A DNA stretch of 33,533 nucleotides from Fusobacterium sp. IOR10. GTDB lineage: Bacteria > Fusobacteriota > Fusobacteriia > Fusobacteriales > Fusobacteriaceae. Both the position numbers and the translations under genes were made by a program. This document shows, one piece after another, positions 16,953 through 25,119 of the stretch. The notes under the pieces were generated by a model that was not told where the DNA came from, searched no databases, and worked only from the letters and a program-made list of their open reading frames with translations. The first letter of the stretch is position 1; each line of letters opens with the position of its first letter. Where the stretch lies: NCBI RefSeq assembly GCF_010367435.1, contig NZ_WJWY01000024.1:1-33533 (forward strand), given 5' to 3'.

Positions 16953-18533
16953 TTATACTTCTTTTAAAAAAGATAACTCTACTATTCTTATTCCATCAAC
17001 AGCTGCACTCATTATTCCTCCAGCGTATCCTGCACCTTCTCCTATTGGATATAATCCTTTTATATTAATTGATTCCCCTTTTTCATTCCTTAAAATTCTA
17101 ACTGGAGATGATGTCCTTGTTTCAGGAGCTATTAAATTGGCTCCTTTTGATATGAAAATTTTACTTTGTTTTCCCCAGTGTAATAAGGCTTTTTTCATAT
17201 TTCTTGTAATTACTTCTGGAAATAATTTATTTAAATCATAAGAAACTTTTTTCATTTTATAACTTGTTTCTATTTGAGATTTTGTTATCTTTCCTTCTAG
17301 AAAATCAGGAACACTTTGATACAATGCCCCGTAGTTTTCAACTAATTTATAGGTTTTTTCCTCTAGCTCTTCTTGAAATTTCATTCCTGAAAATAACTCT
17401 GTTCCAAATTCATCTTCCTTTATTCCCACTACAAGAGCTGAATTTGAAAATTTCCCATCTCTTTGAGAGTAGCTCATCCCGTTAACTAAAGTTCCATTAG
17501 GATTAGAGGCTGCATTTACTATTACCCCACCTGGACACATGCAAAAAGAAAAAGTTCCCCTGTTTTCTTCTTTATTATTATATGTGAAATTATAAGTTGC
17601 TGCACCTAGTCTCTGATCTCCTGCAAATTTACCAAATTGCATTTTATCAATATCTTTTCTTAAATGTTCTATTCTAGCTCCAATAGCAAAAGCTTTATTT
17701 TCCATTGCTACTTTATGTTTATTTAGCATCCTATATGTATCTCTAGAAGAATGCCCTATTCCTAAAATAATACTATCTATTTCTAAGGTTTCTATTTCAT
17801 TTTTATCATTTTTTATTATTGCTTTTCTAACTTTTCCATCTGTAATTACAATATCTGTTAATTCGTTTCTAAAATAAAAAACTCCCCCTAATGAAATTAT
17901 TTTTTCTCGAAGATTTTTAATGATAACTTTTAATCTATCAGTTCCAATATGAGGTTTGTTTTCCCAAAAAATTTTACTATCTGCTCCACATTCTATAAAT
18001 TCTAAAAAAACTTTATCAATATATGGACTTTTAATTCTAGTGTTAAGTTTTCCGTCTGAATATGTTCCTGCTCCACCTTCTCCAAACTGAATGTTAGAAT
18101 TTTTGTCTAATTTTCCTTCGCTTATAAATTTATTTATTGTTTTATCCCTATTATCTATATCTTCTCCTCTATCTATTATAATAGGCTTATAACCGTGTTC
18201 TGCTAATCTTAATGCTGCAAATAACCCAGAAGGCCCTGCACCTATAATTAAGATTTTTGTATCCTTATTAATAGCTACTTTTCTTTCAATCTTCTTATCT
18301 TTCACAATAGAAGCATTTTTTAATTTTTTTAAATCTATCTCATTTATTAATTCAACTTGTATATTATAGACAAATTTTATATTGCTTTTTTTTCTTGCAT
18401 CAATTGATTTTTTAATTATTTTATAACTTTTTATGTTATTTTTTCCTATTCCACTTTTTATTAACTCTTTTTTTATTTCTTCTTCTTGATCTTTTTCAAA
18501 AAATACTGTTATATTATTTATATTTACTTTCAA
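16953..18533 (-). CDS. FAD-dependent dehydrogenase, COG2509 family
   Basis: 526-aa flavoprotein with a basic N-terminal domain (1-90, with many lysines), then a Rossmann FAD motif ILIIGAGPSGLFAALRLAEHG (about 94-114), IIIDRG, FGEGGAGTYSDGKLNTR, GTDRLKVIIKNLREK and the C-terminal YPIGEGAGYAGGIMSAAVDGIR loop that closes over FAD. This is the pattern of the widespread uncharacterised COG2509 dehydrogenases; the substrate is unknown. The start is TTG (18531-18533) with a GAGGTGA site 5 nt upstream. First gene of the operon with hydF (15 nt gap) and the EFR1 protein. The predicted promoter gives a leader of only about 11 nt. Confidence 0.88.
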   Translation of the reverse strand: MKVNINNITVFFEKDQEEEIKKELIKSGIGKNNIKSYKIIKKSIDARKKSNIKFVYNIQVELINEIDLKKLKNASIVKDKKIERKVAINKDTKILIIGAGPSGLFAALRLAEHGYKPIIIDRGEDIDNRDKTINKFISEGKLDKNSNIQFGEGGAGTYSDGKLNTRIKSPYIDKVFLEFIECGADSKIFWENKPHIGTDRLKVIIKNLREKIISLGGVFYFRNELTDIVITDGKVRKAIIKNDKNEIETLEIDSIILGIGHSSRDTYRMLNKHKVAMENKAFAIGARIEHLRKDIDKMQFGKFAGDQRLGAATYNFTYNNKEENRGTFSFCMCPGGVIVNAASNPNGTLVNGMSYSQRDGKFSNSALVVGIKEDEFGTELFSGMKFQEELEEKTYKLVENYGALYQSVPDFLEGKITKSQIETSYKMKKVSYDLNKLFPEVITRNMKKALLHWGKQSKIFISKGANLIAPETRTSSPVRILRNEKGESINIKGLYPIGEGAGYAGGIMSAAVDGIRIVELSFLKEV

Positions 18534-18550
18534 TAAATCACCTCAAAAAA

Positions 18551-18559
18551 ATTATACCA
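18551..18559 (-). promoter_or_regulatory. Extended -10 promoter of the COG2509-hydF operon
   Basis: TGGTATAAT on the minus strand (TATAAT at 18551-18556 preceded by TGG). The -35 is weak. Transcription would begin near 18544, at the edge of the GAGGTGA ribosome-binding site. Confidence 0.6.
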
Positions 18560-18593
18560 TATTCTTATTTTTATTTCTTAGTTAATTTAGCTA

Positions 18594-18637
18594 TAAAAAA
18601 TGCACCTAAAATCTTAGATAAATTAGATTTTAGGTGC
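18594..18637 (-). terminator. Terminator of the CoA-transferase gene
   Basis: Perfect 13-bp stem GCACCTAAAATCT/AGATTTTAGGTGC (18602-18614 with 18625-18637), 10-nt loop, then ATTTTTTA on the minus strand. Confidence 0.92.
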
Positions 18638-18672
18638 TCTAGAAAACTGGTATTTTTTTTATATTTTAAGTA

Positions 18673-20007
18673 CTATTTTTTTCTCCAAATTTTCATTTTT
18701 TTAGCTGCTTCTATTAGTTCTTCTCTAAATTGAGGATGAGCTATTCCAATTAATGCCTCTGCTCTTTCCCAAGTTGTTTTTCCTTTTAAATTTACTTTTC
18801 CATACTCAGTAACTATAAATTGTACGTTGTCCCTTGTATCAGTTACAATGGAACCTTTATCTAAAAGAGGTTTAATTCTTGAACATAAGTTTCCTGCTTT
18901 ATCTTTGAATGTTGAAGATAAACAAATTATACTTTTTCCACCCTTTGATAAATATGAACCTAATACAAAGTCAAGTTGACCACCTGCACCACTTATATGC
19001 TTAGTTCCTGCACTTTCAGAATTTACTTGTCCAAATAGATCTATGTCTACAGCATTATTTATTGAAATAAAGTTGTCTATATTAGAGATTACTCTTACAT
19101 CATTAACATAGTCAACTGGTGCTGCCATTACCTCAGGATTTTTATTTAAAAAATCATACATTTCTTTTCCACCTGCAGCAAAAGTAAATACTTGTCTAAA
19201 TCTATTTGAAGATTTATTAGTACCTGTTACTTTTCCAGCTTTTGACATTTCAACAAAAGCATCAACATACATTTCAGAATGTACACTTAAATCTTTCAAG
19301 TTAGATTTAGCTATCAAACTACCTACAGCAGTTGGCATTGCCCCTATTCCCAGTTGAATACAACATCCATCAAATAATTCTTCAACTATTTGCTCTGCCA
19401 CTTTATTATCAACTTCTGTTGGTGTTGGAGCTGGTAAAATAGGAATATCATTATTTTCACTTTCAACAATCATATCCACATCTGCTATATTTATACTATT
19501 TTCAAATCCACCAAAACATACTGGCACTTTTTCATTTACTTCTACAATTATTTTTTTTGCACTTTCACAAACTGCTCTCATATGAGAAGGACTTAACCCA
19601 AAATTGAAATTACCAAATTCATCCATTGGTGCTGCTTGGAAAACTGCAATATCAACTTTTGCTCCTCCATCTCTATAATATCTAGGAAGTTCAGAATATC
19701 TTATAGGACCGTGGAATCCAAACCCTTTTTTTATAGCTGCTCTTTCGATTCCTGTAGTATGCCATGAATTCCATGTGAAATGGTCTTCTGGTTTATCAAT
19801 CTTAAATATTTCTGGTTCTTTTAATAAAATTCCACCTCTTAAAACTACATCTTTTAATTGTGGCATTCTTTTAGCTAAGGCTTTATCCACTGCTACAGTA
19901 GTACAAGTACACCAACCATAATCCACATAGGAACCTGATTGTATTGTAGCGGCTGCTTCCTCAGCTGAAACTAATTTCTTTTTATACTCTTGCTCTAAAT
20001 TTTTCAT
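18673..20007 (-). CDS. Butyryl-CoA:acetate CoA-transferase-like protein
   Basis: 444-aa family I CoA-transferase related to butyryl-CoA:acetate and 4-hydroxybutyrate CoA-transferases, which exchange CoA between butyryl-CoA and acetate in the last step of butyrate fermentation. The N-terminal stretch ([44 protein letters not shown]) closely follows the Roseburia-type enzyme as I remember it. Further on are [12 protein letters not shown], a probable catalytic glutamate in HSEMYVD (residue about 245, by position against family members) and [11 protein letters not shown]. Start ATG at 20007 is preferred to GTG at 20016 because AAGGGG sits 8 nt before the ATG. Single gene with its own promoter and terminator. 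Substrate preference among short-chain acyl-CoAs is not certain. Confidence 0.78.
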   Translation of the reverse strand: MKNLEQEYKKKLVSAEEAAATIQSGSYVDYGWCTCTTVAVDKALAKRMPQLKDVVLRGGILLKEPEIFKIDKPEDHFTWNSWHTTGIERAAIKKGFGFHGPIRYSELPRYYRDGGAKVDIAVFQAAPMDEFGNFNFGLSPSHMRAVCESAKKIIVEVNEKVPVCFGGFENSINIADVDMIVESENNDIPILPAPTPTEVDNKVAEQIVEELFDGCCIQLGIGAMPTAVGSLIAKSNLKDLSVHSEMYVDAFVEMSKAGKVTGTNKSSNRFRQVFTFAAGGKEMYDFLNKNPEVMAAPVDYVNDVRVISNIDNFISINNAVDIDLFGQVNSESAGTKHISGAGGQLDFVLGSYLSKGGKSIICLSSTFKDKAGNLCSRIKPLLDKGSIVTDTRDNVQFIVTEYGKVNLKGKTTWERAEALIGIAHPQFREELIEAAKKMKIWRKK

Positions 20008-20069
20008 TAAATTCACCCCTTAAAATATTATTATTTCTATAATCATCTTATACCTCTAAAAACAAAACC

Positions 20070-20107
20070 AATCAATTGATTTTACTACAATTATCATATT
20101 CTTTCAA
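20070..20107 (-). promoter_or_regulatory. Promoter and overlapping palindrome of the CoA-transferase gene
   Basis: -35 TTGAAA (20102-20107), 17-nt spacer, -10 TAAAAT (20079-20084). A 12-nt perfect palindrome AATCAATTGATT (20070-20081) overlaps the -10 and the start site, a place where a repressor could act. Confidence 0.75.
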
Positions 20108-20127
20108 GTTTTTTTGAATTTCTATAA

Positions 20128-20160
20128 TAAAAAAAAAGGAACCTTTAAAAGTCCCTTTTT
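20128..20160 (-). terminator. Terminator of the adk to rplQ operon
   Basis: 7-bp stem AAGGGAC/GTTCCTT including one G-U (20151-20157 with 20136-20142), 8-nt loop, followed by nine T on the minus strand. It begins 14 nt after the rplQ stop. Confidence 0.88.
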
Positions 20161-20171
20161 ATCTTTATATT

Positions 20172-20522
20172 TTAAACTAAAGCTATAATAGCTAATTCTG
20201 CAGAGTCTCCTCTTCTTACAGAAGTTTTAATTATTCTAGTATATCCACCATTTCTTTCTGCATACTTTGGTGCTAAATCATTGAATAATTTTGCTACTGC
20301 TTCTTCATCTCTCAAGAATGCAAAAGCTCTTCTTCTGTCAGCTAAAGTTCCTTTTTTACCTAAAGTAACCATTCTATCTAAGAATTTTCTAAGTTCTTTA
20401 GCTCTAGTAACTGTAGTTTCTATTCTTTCTTCTCTTACTAATGAGATAGTTAAATTTTTAAGCATAGCTTTTCTGTGATCTGCTCTTCTACCTAACTTTC
20501 TATATGATTTGTTATGATTCAT
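20172..20522 (-). CDS. rplQ: 50S ribosomal protein L17
   Basis: 116-aa L17. Visible: [20 protein letters not shown] at the N terminus, the [24 protein letters not shown] core and a C-terminal [22 protein letters not shown]. Start ATG with GGAGGAAGC upstream. Last gene of the alpha operon, 23 nt after rpoA, followed by a terminator. Confidence 0.98.
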   Translation of the reverse strand: MNHNKSYRKLGRRADHRKAMLKNLTISLVREERIETTVTRAKELRKFLDRMVTLGKKGTLADRRRAFAFLRDEEAVAKLFNDLAPKYAERNGGYTRIIKTSVRRGDSAELAIIALV

Positions 20523-20545
20523 TAGTTAGCTTCCTCCTTATAATA

Positions 20546-21523
20546 TTATTCAGAATACTCATTCTGATTAAGGTCAAATCCTAATTCTTTCATTTTTTCA
20601 AGAATTTCATCAAGAGATTTTCTTCCAAGATTTTTTATTTTTAGAAGGTCTGCCATACTTAGCTTAGCTAATTGCCCAACTTCTTCTATCCCTGCTTTTT
20701 TCAAACAATTAAAAGATCTAACTGTTAAATCAAGTTCTTCTATTTTTGTATCAAGCATATTATTATCTTTTTCTGAATTTTCCTCTTCTTCTTCTTCTTC
20801 TTCTATATCTTCTCTTAAATATTCTAATCTATTTCCTAAATCTAAAAATGGATTTAAATATAGTTTTAAAAGTTCTACTGAATAAGAGACTGCATCTCTT
20901 ATAGAAACACTTCCATCAGTTTCTATATTAAGAATTAGTTTATCAAAATCTGTTACTCTACCAACCATTGTAGCTTCTATTGCATACGAAACTTTTCTGA
21001 TTGGAGTATATATAGCATCTATAGCTATACAATCTACAGCCCAATTTTTTCTATCTATTTCTTCTGAAACAACAAATCCTTCTCCAACATCAACTAAAAA
21101 TTCCATATCTATTTCTCTTTCAGTTGTTATTGTACAAATAACTTGTTCAGGGTTTACTATTTCTAGACCGATATCTGGTATTATATCAGCAGCGGTAACT
21201 ATTTTAGGGCCTTTAACAGATAGAGTCATTTTTCTCTCTCCAACTGATTCAGTTTTTACTACTATTTCTTTAATATTAAGAATAATGTCAGAAACAGGTT
21301 CCTTCACTCCCTCAATAACTGAAAATTCGCTTAAAACTCCATCAATTCTTACACCTTTTATAGCAGCACCAGGTATAGAAGAAAGAAGAACTCTTCTTAA
21401 AGCATTACCAATTGTATTTCCATACCCTCTATATAAAGGCTCGATAATATATTGTCCTTTAAACTCATCCTCTTTAACTTCTTTTATTTGTATACCTCTA
21501 GCATGTTTTTCAATTTTTAACAT
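20546..21523 (-). CDS. rpoA: RNA polymerase alpha subunit
   Basis: 325-aa RpoA. The N-terminal domain (1-235) carries the dimerisation signature EPLYRGYGNTIGNALRRVLL and IEGVKEPVSDIILNIKE. The C-terminal domain (about 257-320) has LTVRSFNCLKKAGI, equivalent to the UP-element contact helix around E. coli Arg265, and LLKIKNLGRKSLDEI. The interdomain linker contains eight consecutive glutamates (241-248), encoded by a GAA microsatellite at 20780-20803, and more acidic residues after it. Start ATG at 21523 with GGAG upstream. Alpha operon order rpsM-rpsK-rpsD-rpoA-rplQ. Confidence 0.98.
   Translation of the reverse strand: MLKIEKHARGIQIKEVKEDEFKGQYIIEPLYRGYGNTIGNALRRVLLSSIPGAAIKGVRIDGVLSEFSVIEGVKEPVSDIILNIKEIVVKTESVGERKMTLSVKGPKIVTAADIIPDIGLEIVNPEQVICTITTEREIDMEFLVDVGEGFVVSEEIDRKNWAVDCIAIDAIYTPIRKVSYAIEATMVGRVTDFDKLILNIETDGSVSIRDAVSYSVELLKLYLNPFLDLGNRLEYLREDIEEEEEEEENSEKDNNMLDTKIEELDLTVRSFNCLKKAGIEEVGQLAKLSMADLLKIKNLGRKSLDEILEKMKELGFDLNQNEYSE
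20780..20803 (-). repeat. GAA microsatellite in rpoA
   Basis: GAA x6, GAG, GAA on the minus strand encode the Glu8 run in the alpha linker. Slippage by whole units would alter linker length without breaking the frame. Confidence 0.85.
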
Positions 21524-21549
21524 TTGATCAACTCCTATTAAAAGGCTTA

Positions 21550-22137
21550 TTATCTTGAATATAATTCAACTATTAGAGATTCATTAATATCAAAATCTAA
21601 ATCTTCTTTAGTTGGAACTTGAATAACTTTCCCTGCAAATGCAGCTTTATCAAGCTCTAACCAAGCTGGAACAGCTCCTGCTTCAACAGCTTCTTTTACT
21701 AGATCTAAGTTTTTAGAATTCTCTATTACAGAAACAACATCCCCAACTTTAACTCTGTAAGATGCTATATTTACTTTTCTTCCGTTAACTGCAATATGTC
21801 CATGAGAAACAATTTGTCTAGCTTGTCTTCTAGTTTTTGCAAAACCTAATCTGTAAACAACATTTTCTAATTTTCTTTCAAGGTATTCTATTAATATTAA
21901 ACCAGTTACCCCTTCTTTTCTTGTTGCTTCTTCATAAAGTTTTCTAAATTGTTTTTCCATTACATTATATATAAATCTTGCTTTTTGTTTTTCTCTTAAT
22001 TGTATTGCGTATTCTGTAGGTTTTCTATTTGCGTTTGGTCTGAATCCTCTTTTTGAAGTTTTATTAACTCCTAAAACTATAGGTTCAATCCCAAGTGCTC
22101 TACATTTTTTTAATATAGGCTGTCTATTTCTTGCCAT
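21550..22137 (-). CDS. rpsD: 30S ribosomal protein S4
   Basis: 195-aa S4, primary 16S rRNA binder and, in many bacteria, the translational repressor of its own operon. Visible: N-terminal MARNRQPILKKCRALGIEP, then the S4 RNA-binding domain LERKLENVVYRLGFAKTRRQARQIVSHGHIAVNG. Only one cysteine is present near the N terminus (Cys12), so this is the zinc-free form. Start ATG with GGAGGAATG upstream. It is 49 nt after rpsK and 26 nt before rpoA. Confidence 0.98.
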   Translation of the reverse strand: MARNRQPILKKCRALGIEPIVLGVNKTSKRGFRPNANRKPTEYAIQLREKQKARFIYNVMEKQFRKLYEEATRKEGVTGLILIEYLERKLENVVYRLGFAKTRRQARQIVSHGHIAVNGRKVNIASYRVKVGDVVSVIENSKNLDLVKEAVEAGAVPAWLELDKAAFAGKVIQVPTKEDLDFDINESLIVELYSR

Positions 22138-22186
22138 ATCTCAAACATTCCTCCTTTGTTTAAATTGTCATTTAAATATGACTAGG

Positions 22187-22573
22187 TTACATTCTTCTTC
22201 TTTTTGGTGGTCTGCATCCATTATGTGGAACTGGTGTTACATCTGTAATTTTAGTAACTTCTAATCCAGCTGCTTGTAAAGATCTTACACAAGCTTCTCT
22301 TCCTGATCCAGGTCCTTTTGCCTTAACTTCAACTTTTTTCATTCCATTTTCAATTGCTGCTTGAGCTGCTTGTTCAGCTGCCATTTGAGCTGCAAATGGA
22401 GTTCCCTTCTTAGTTCCTTTGAACCCTGAAGTTCCACCTGATTTCCAACTAACTACTCTTCCTTCTAGGTCAGTAATAGCGATAATTGTATTATTGAATG
22501 TTGAATGTATATGAGCTATTCCGCTAGGAATACTTTTTAATTTCTTTTTAACTTTAGCTACTTTTTTAGCCAA
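22187..22573 (-). CDS. rpsK: 30S ribosomal protein S11
   Basis: 128-aa S11. Visible: [55 protein letters not shown] and the C-terminal [12 protein letters not shown]. The start is TTG at 22573 (MAKKVAKV), because AAGGAGG (22582-22588) is 8 nt upstream; the in-frame TTG at 22597 precedes that site and would make the site coding. Between rpsM (54 nt) and rpsD (49 nt). Confidence 0.97.
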   Translation of the reverse strand: MAKKVAKVKKKLKSIPSGIAHIHSTFNNTIIAITDLEGRVVSWKSGGTSGFKGTKKGTPFAAQMAAEQAAQAAIENGMKKVEVKAKGPGSGREACVRSLQAAGLEVTKITDVTPVPHNGCRPPKRRRM

Positions 22574-22581
22574 TTTAGCTC

Positions 22582-22588
22582 CCTCCTT
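22582..22588 (-). promoter_or_regulatory. Ribosome-binding site fixing the rpsK TTG start
   Basis: AAGGAGG on the minus strand, 8 nt before TTG 22573. No ATG or GTG start fits. Confidence 0.85.
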
Positions 22589-22627
22589 ACTTTCCAATTC
22601 TAATTTTCGATAAATTGTTTAAACAAC

Positions 22628-22984
22628 CTATCTTTTTACCATTTTCTTAGGACCTTTTACTGTTCTTGCATTAGTTTTTGATTTTTGTCCTCTTACTGGT
22701 AAATGCATTTTATGTCTTAATCCTCTGTAACATCTAATGTCTAAAAGTCTCTTAACTGCTAATCTAACTTCTTTTCTTAAATCTCCTTCAACTCTTAGGC
22801 CATCGATGATTCCTCTAATCTTATTTAATTCTTCTTCAGTTAAATCTTTTACTCTTGTGTCAAAATCAACGCCTGCTTGAGTTAAAACATTTTGAGAAGT
22901 TTTTCTTCCAATCCCATAAATATAAGTTAATGATATTTCAACTCTCTTATTTCTAGGGATATCTACTCCTGCTATTCTAGCCAA
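22628..22984 (-). CDS. rpsM: 30S ribosomal protein S13
   Basis: 118-aa S13. Visible: [20 protein letters not shown] at the N terminus, [39 protein letters not shown] near the C terminus. The start codon is TTG (22982-22984), preceded by AGGAGG at 7 nt; the family N terminus begins exactly there, so no ATG has been missed. First gene after a 192-nt non-coding, foldable segment that separates it from rpmJ. Confidence 0.98.
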   Translation of the reverse strand: MARIAGVDIPRNKRVEISLTYIYGIGRKTSQNVLTQAGVDFDTRVKDLTEEELNKIRGIIDGLRVEGDLRKEVRLAVKRLLDIRCYRGLRHKMHLPVRGQKSKTNARTVKGPKKMVKR

Positions 22985-23176
22985 TTTGGTTCCTCCTATT
23001 CACAAAAATTTATATATTGCTAACATCTGTGGTTAGCTAACACTTTCTTCGACATGCCTTATGTATATAAGAACAAGCTCTACAGCTTAACATGTCTTTA
23101 CAGTACTTCCATTGTCAGTACTACATTTGTTCCTCTTAGCAAAATAACTTTAACTAAGTAAAATTCAAAAAGAAAA
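22985..23176 (-). promoter_or_regulatory. Structured leader upstream of rpsM (candidate S4 or alpha-operon regulatory RNA)
   Basis: 192 nt without a gene inside an otherwise tightly packed operon. In the minus-strand RNA four elements occur in order: a hairpin with arms 23117-23125 and 23099-23107 (nine pairs including two G-U); a three-way junction closed by GACATG/CATGTC (23091-23096 with 23051-23056) containing AAGCT/AGCTT (23084-23088 with 23075-23079, loop GTAG) and CTTAT/ATAAG (23067-23071 with 23058-23062, loop ATAC); and a hairpin GCTAAC/GTTAGC (23032-23037 with 23019-23024). The SD of rpsM follows. By position it matches the E. coli alpha-operon leader bound by S4, but the fold differs from what I recall of that pseudoknot. 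Confidence 0.65.
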
Positions 23177-23290
23177 CTATCCTTGAACTTGTTTATGCTT
23201 AGGGTTTTCACATATAACTCTTATTTTACCATGTCTCTTGATTACTTTGCATTTGTCACAAATAGGTTTAATTGATGTTCTTACTTTCAT
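23177..23290 (-). CDS. rpmJ: 50S ribosomal protein L36
   Basis: 37-aa L36 that was found by reading the gap between infA and rpsM. It begins [20 protein letters not shown], and Cys11, Cys14, Cys27 and His32 form the zinc-ribbon pattern (C-x2-C ... C-x4-H). Start ATG at 23290 with AGGAGG 5 nt upstream; stop TAG at 23177-23179. It is 29 nt after infA, the usual neighbour. Confidence 0.96.
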   Translation of the reverse strand: MKVRTSIKPICDKCKVIKRHGKIRVICENPKHKQVQG

Positions 23291-23319
23291 CTCTACCTCC
23301 TTTTTCGTGATAAAAAAAA

Positions 23320-23538
23320 CTATTTTTTTCTATAAACTATTCTTCCTCTTGATAAATCATAAGGCGAAATTTGAACAGTTACTGTATCTCCTGGTAAAAT
23401 TTTGATGTAATTCATTCTCATTTTTCCAGATATGTGACCTAGTATTGTGTGTCCATTTTCTAACTTAACTTGAAACATCGCATTTGGAAGGGTTTCTAAA
23501 ATAGTTCCTTCTAATTCGATAACATCTTTCTTTGACAT
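23320..23538 (-). CDS. infA: Translation initiation factor IF-1
   Basis: 72-aa IF-1, an OB-fold protein that binds the A site of the 30S subunit during initiation. Visible: [40 protein letters not shown] and the C-terminal [15 protein letters not shown]. The start at 23538 (AGGAGG at 23543-23548) gives the family's N terminus; the upstream in-frame codon at 23565 would add nine non-conserved residues. Confidence 0.97.
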   Translation of the reverse strand: MSKKDVIELEGTILETLPNAMFQVKLENGHTILGHISGKMRMNYIKILPGDTVTVQISPYDLSRGRIVYRKK

Positions 23539-23615
23539 ATTTCCTCCTATCGAACAGAAATTCATATTATCATAACATATACATTAAAAAAAGTCTATAT
23601 AATTCTATCTTTTTT

Positions 23616-24386
23616 TTAGTCTAATTTACTTAACACCAACGGTTTTCCATTAACTATTGCTATGGAATGCTCAAAATGAGCCGATCTCTTTCCATCTTTT
23701 GTAACTACTGTCCATCCATCATCTAACATATTTATTTTATAACTACCTTCATTAACCATAGGTTCTATGGCTAAAACCATTCCATTTTCTATTTTTAAGC
23801 CTCTTCCTTTTCTACCATAGTTTGGTATACAAGGATCTTCATGCATTGCTTTCCCAACACCATGACCTGCATAATCTCTAACTACTGAAAATCCTTCTGA
23901 CTCAACATATTTTTGAATGGCGTGACCAATATCTCCTAATCTATTTCCAACTATTGCTGCTTCTATACCTATTTCTCTTGATTTTTTTGTTACCTCTAAT
24001 AATTTTTTTGATTTATCATCAATTTCTCCAACAGGATAAGTTATTGCAGCGTCCCCATAATATCCATCTAATATTGTTACAGTGTCTATGCTTACTATAT
24101 CTCCATCTTTTAAAATAATATTTTCACTAGGAATCCCATGTACAACCCCTTCATTTACTGATATACAAGCCCCAGCTGGGAAAGGTTCGTATATTCCAGG
24201 AACTCCTATAGTTCCTGGAATAGCCCCTTGAGATATTATATAGTCTTCTATTATTTTATTTAATTCCTTTGTTGAGACTCCTGGTTTTATATTCTTAGGC
24301 AATATATTTTCATAAAGTCTAGCTATTATTTGATTTGCTTCTTTTATTTTATTGATTTCTTCCATTGTTTTTATAACAATTGCCAT
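23616..24386 (-). CDS. map: Methionine aminopeptidase, type I
   Basis: 256-aa type Ia MetAP, removing N-terminal methionine. The pita-bread metal ligands are in place: Asp101, Asp112, His175, Glu208 and Glu239; His83 (NEGVVHGIP) and the GHGVGKAMHEDP stretch are also present. No N-terminal zinc-finger extension. Start ATG at 24386 with AAAGGAC upstream. Located 21 nt after adk and 77 nt before infA. Confidence 0.98.
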   Translation of the reverse strand: MAIVIKTMEEINKIKEANQIIARLYENILPKNIKPGVSTKELNKIIEDYIISQGAIPGTIGVPGIYEPFPAGACISVNEGVVHGIPSENIILKDGDIVSIDTVTILDGYYGDAAITYPVGEIDDKSKKLLEVTKKSREIGIEAAIVGNRLGDIGHAIQKYVESEGFSVVRDYAGHGVGKAMHEDPCIPNYGRKGRGLKIENGMVLAIEPMVNEGSYKINMLDDGWTVVTKDGKRSAHFEHSIAIVNGKPLVLSKLD

Positions 24387-24407
24387 TTTAAGTCCTTTCT
24401 TTAATAA

Positions 24408-25049
24408 TTATCCTAAAATTTCAAATATTCTCTTTGTTATTTCTTTTATATCCATTGTACCATCAATTTCTTCCATAGCTCCTCTTTCTTTATAAAAATC
24501 AAATAAAGGAGCTGTTTGAGAATGATATTCTGCTAATCTATTTTCTACTGTTTCTGCATTATCATCTTTTCTTTGAACAAGTGCTTCTCCACAAAAATCG
24601 CAAATTCCAGCTTTTTTAGGGGGGTTAAATTCAACATGAAAAGATCCTCCACATGATTTACAAACTCTTCTTCCTACAACTCTACCTACTATTAATTCAT
24701 CTGGAACATTTAGTGAAATAACTTTATCTAAAGAAATATTCATTTCATTCATTAATTTTTCTAAAGATTCAGCTTGAGCTAAAGTTCTTGGGAATCCATC
24801 TAATATAAATCCTTTTTTGCAATCTTCCATTGATAGTCTATCTTTAATTATTCCAACTATAATTTCATCTGAAACTAATTTCCCTGATTCCATACAAGCC
24901 TTAGCCTCAAGTCCCATTGGTGTACCTGCAGCAACTGCTGCTCTTAACATATCACCTGTTGATATTTGTGGAATCCCGTATTTTTCTATAATATACTTTG
25001 CTTGTGTCCCTTTTCCTGCTCCGGGAGCTCCAAATAACATAATGTTCAT
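24408..25049 (-). CDS. adk: Adenylate kinase
   Basis: 213-aa adenylate kinase (2 ADP = ATP + AMP). Visible: P-loop GAPGAGKGT (7-15), the AMP-binding STGDMLRAA, GFILDGFPRTLAQA, and a long-form LID with a zinc site of two CxxC pairs (CKSC and CDFC), as in Gram-positive enzymes. Start ATG at 25049 with AGGAGATG upstream. First gene of adk-map-infA-rpmJ-alpha. secY, its usual upstream neighbour, is replaced here by leuS. Confidence 0.98.
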   Translation of the reverse strand: MNIMLFGAPGAGKGTQAKYIIEKYGIPQISTGDMLRAAVAAGTPMGLEAKACMESGKLVSDEIIVGIIKDRLSMEDCKKGFILDGFPRTLAQAESLEKLMNEMNISLDKVISLNVPDELIVGRVVGRRVCKSCGGSFHVEFNPPKKAGICDFCGEALVQRKDDNAETVENRLAEYHSQTAPLFDFYKERGAMEEIDGTMDIKEITKRIFEILG

Positions 25050-25082
25050 TTCATCATCTCCTAAATATTTTTTAACGTTATT

Positions 25083-25088
25083 ATTATA
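25083..25088 (-). promoter_or_regulatory. Possible -10 box for the adk-map-infA operon
   Basis: TATAAT on the minus strand in the 70-nt gap between leuS and adk. The -35 region is only T-rich, so this is a weak call; no terminator is seen after leuS. Confidence 0.4.
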
Positions 25089-25119
25089 CTATTTCATTTG
25101 AAAAAAATATACATTTTTT

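Noticed and set aside
23037..23093. Tiny minus-strand frame of 18 residues with four cysteines in the rpmJ-rpsM gap
   Set aside because: No ribosome-binding site in front of it and it coincides with the three-way junction helices; more likely chance.
25050..25119. Possible T-box or leucine leader near leuS
   Set aside because: The gap is downstream of leuS, and upstream leuS is only 9 nt from the sigma gene; no T-box motif was seen.
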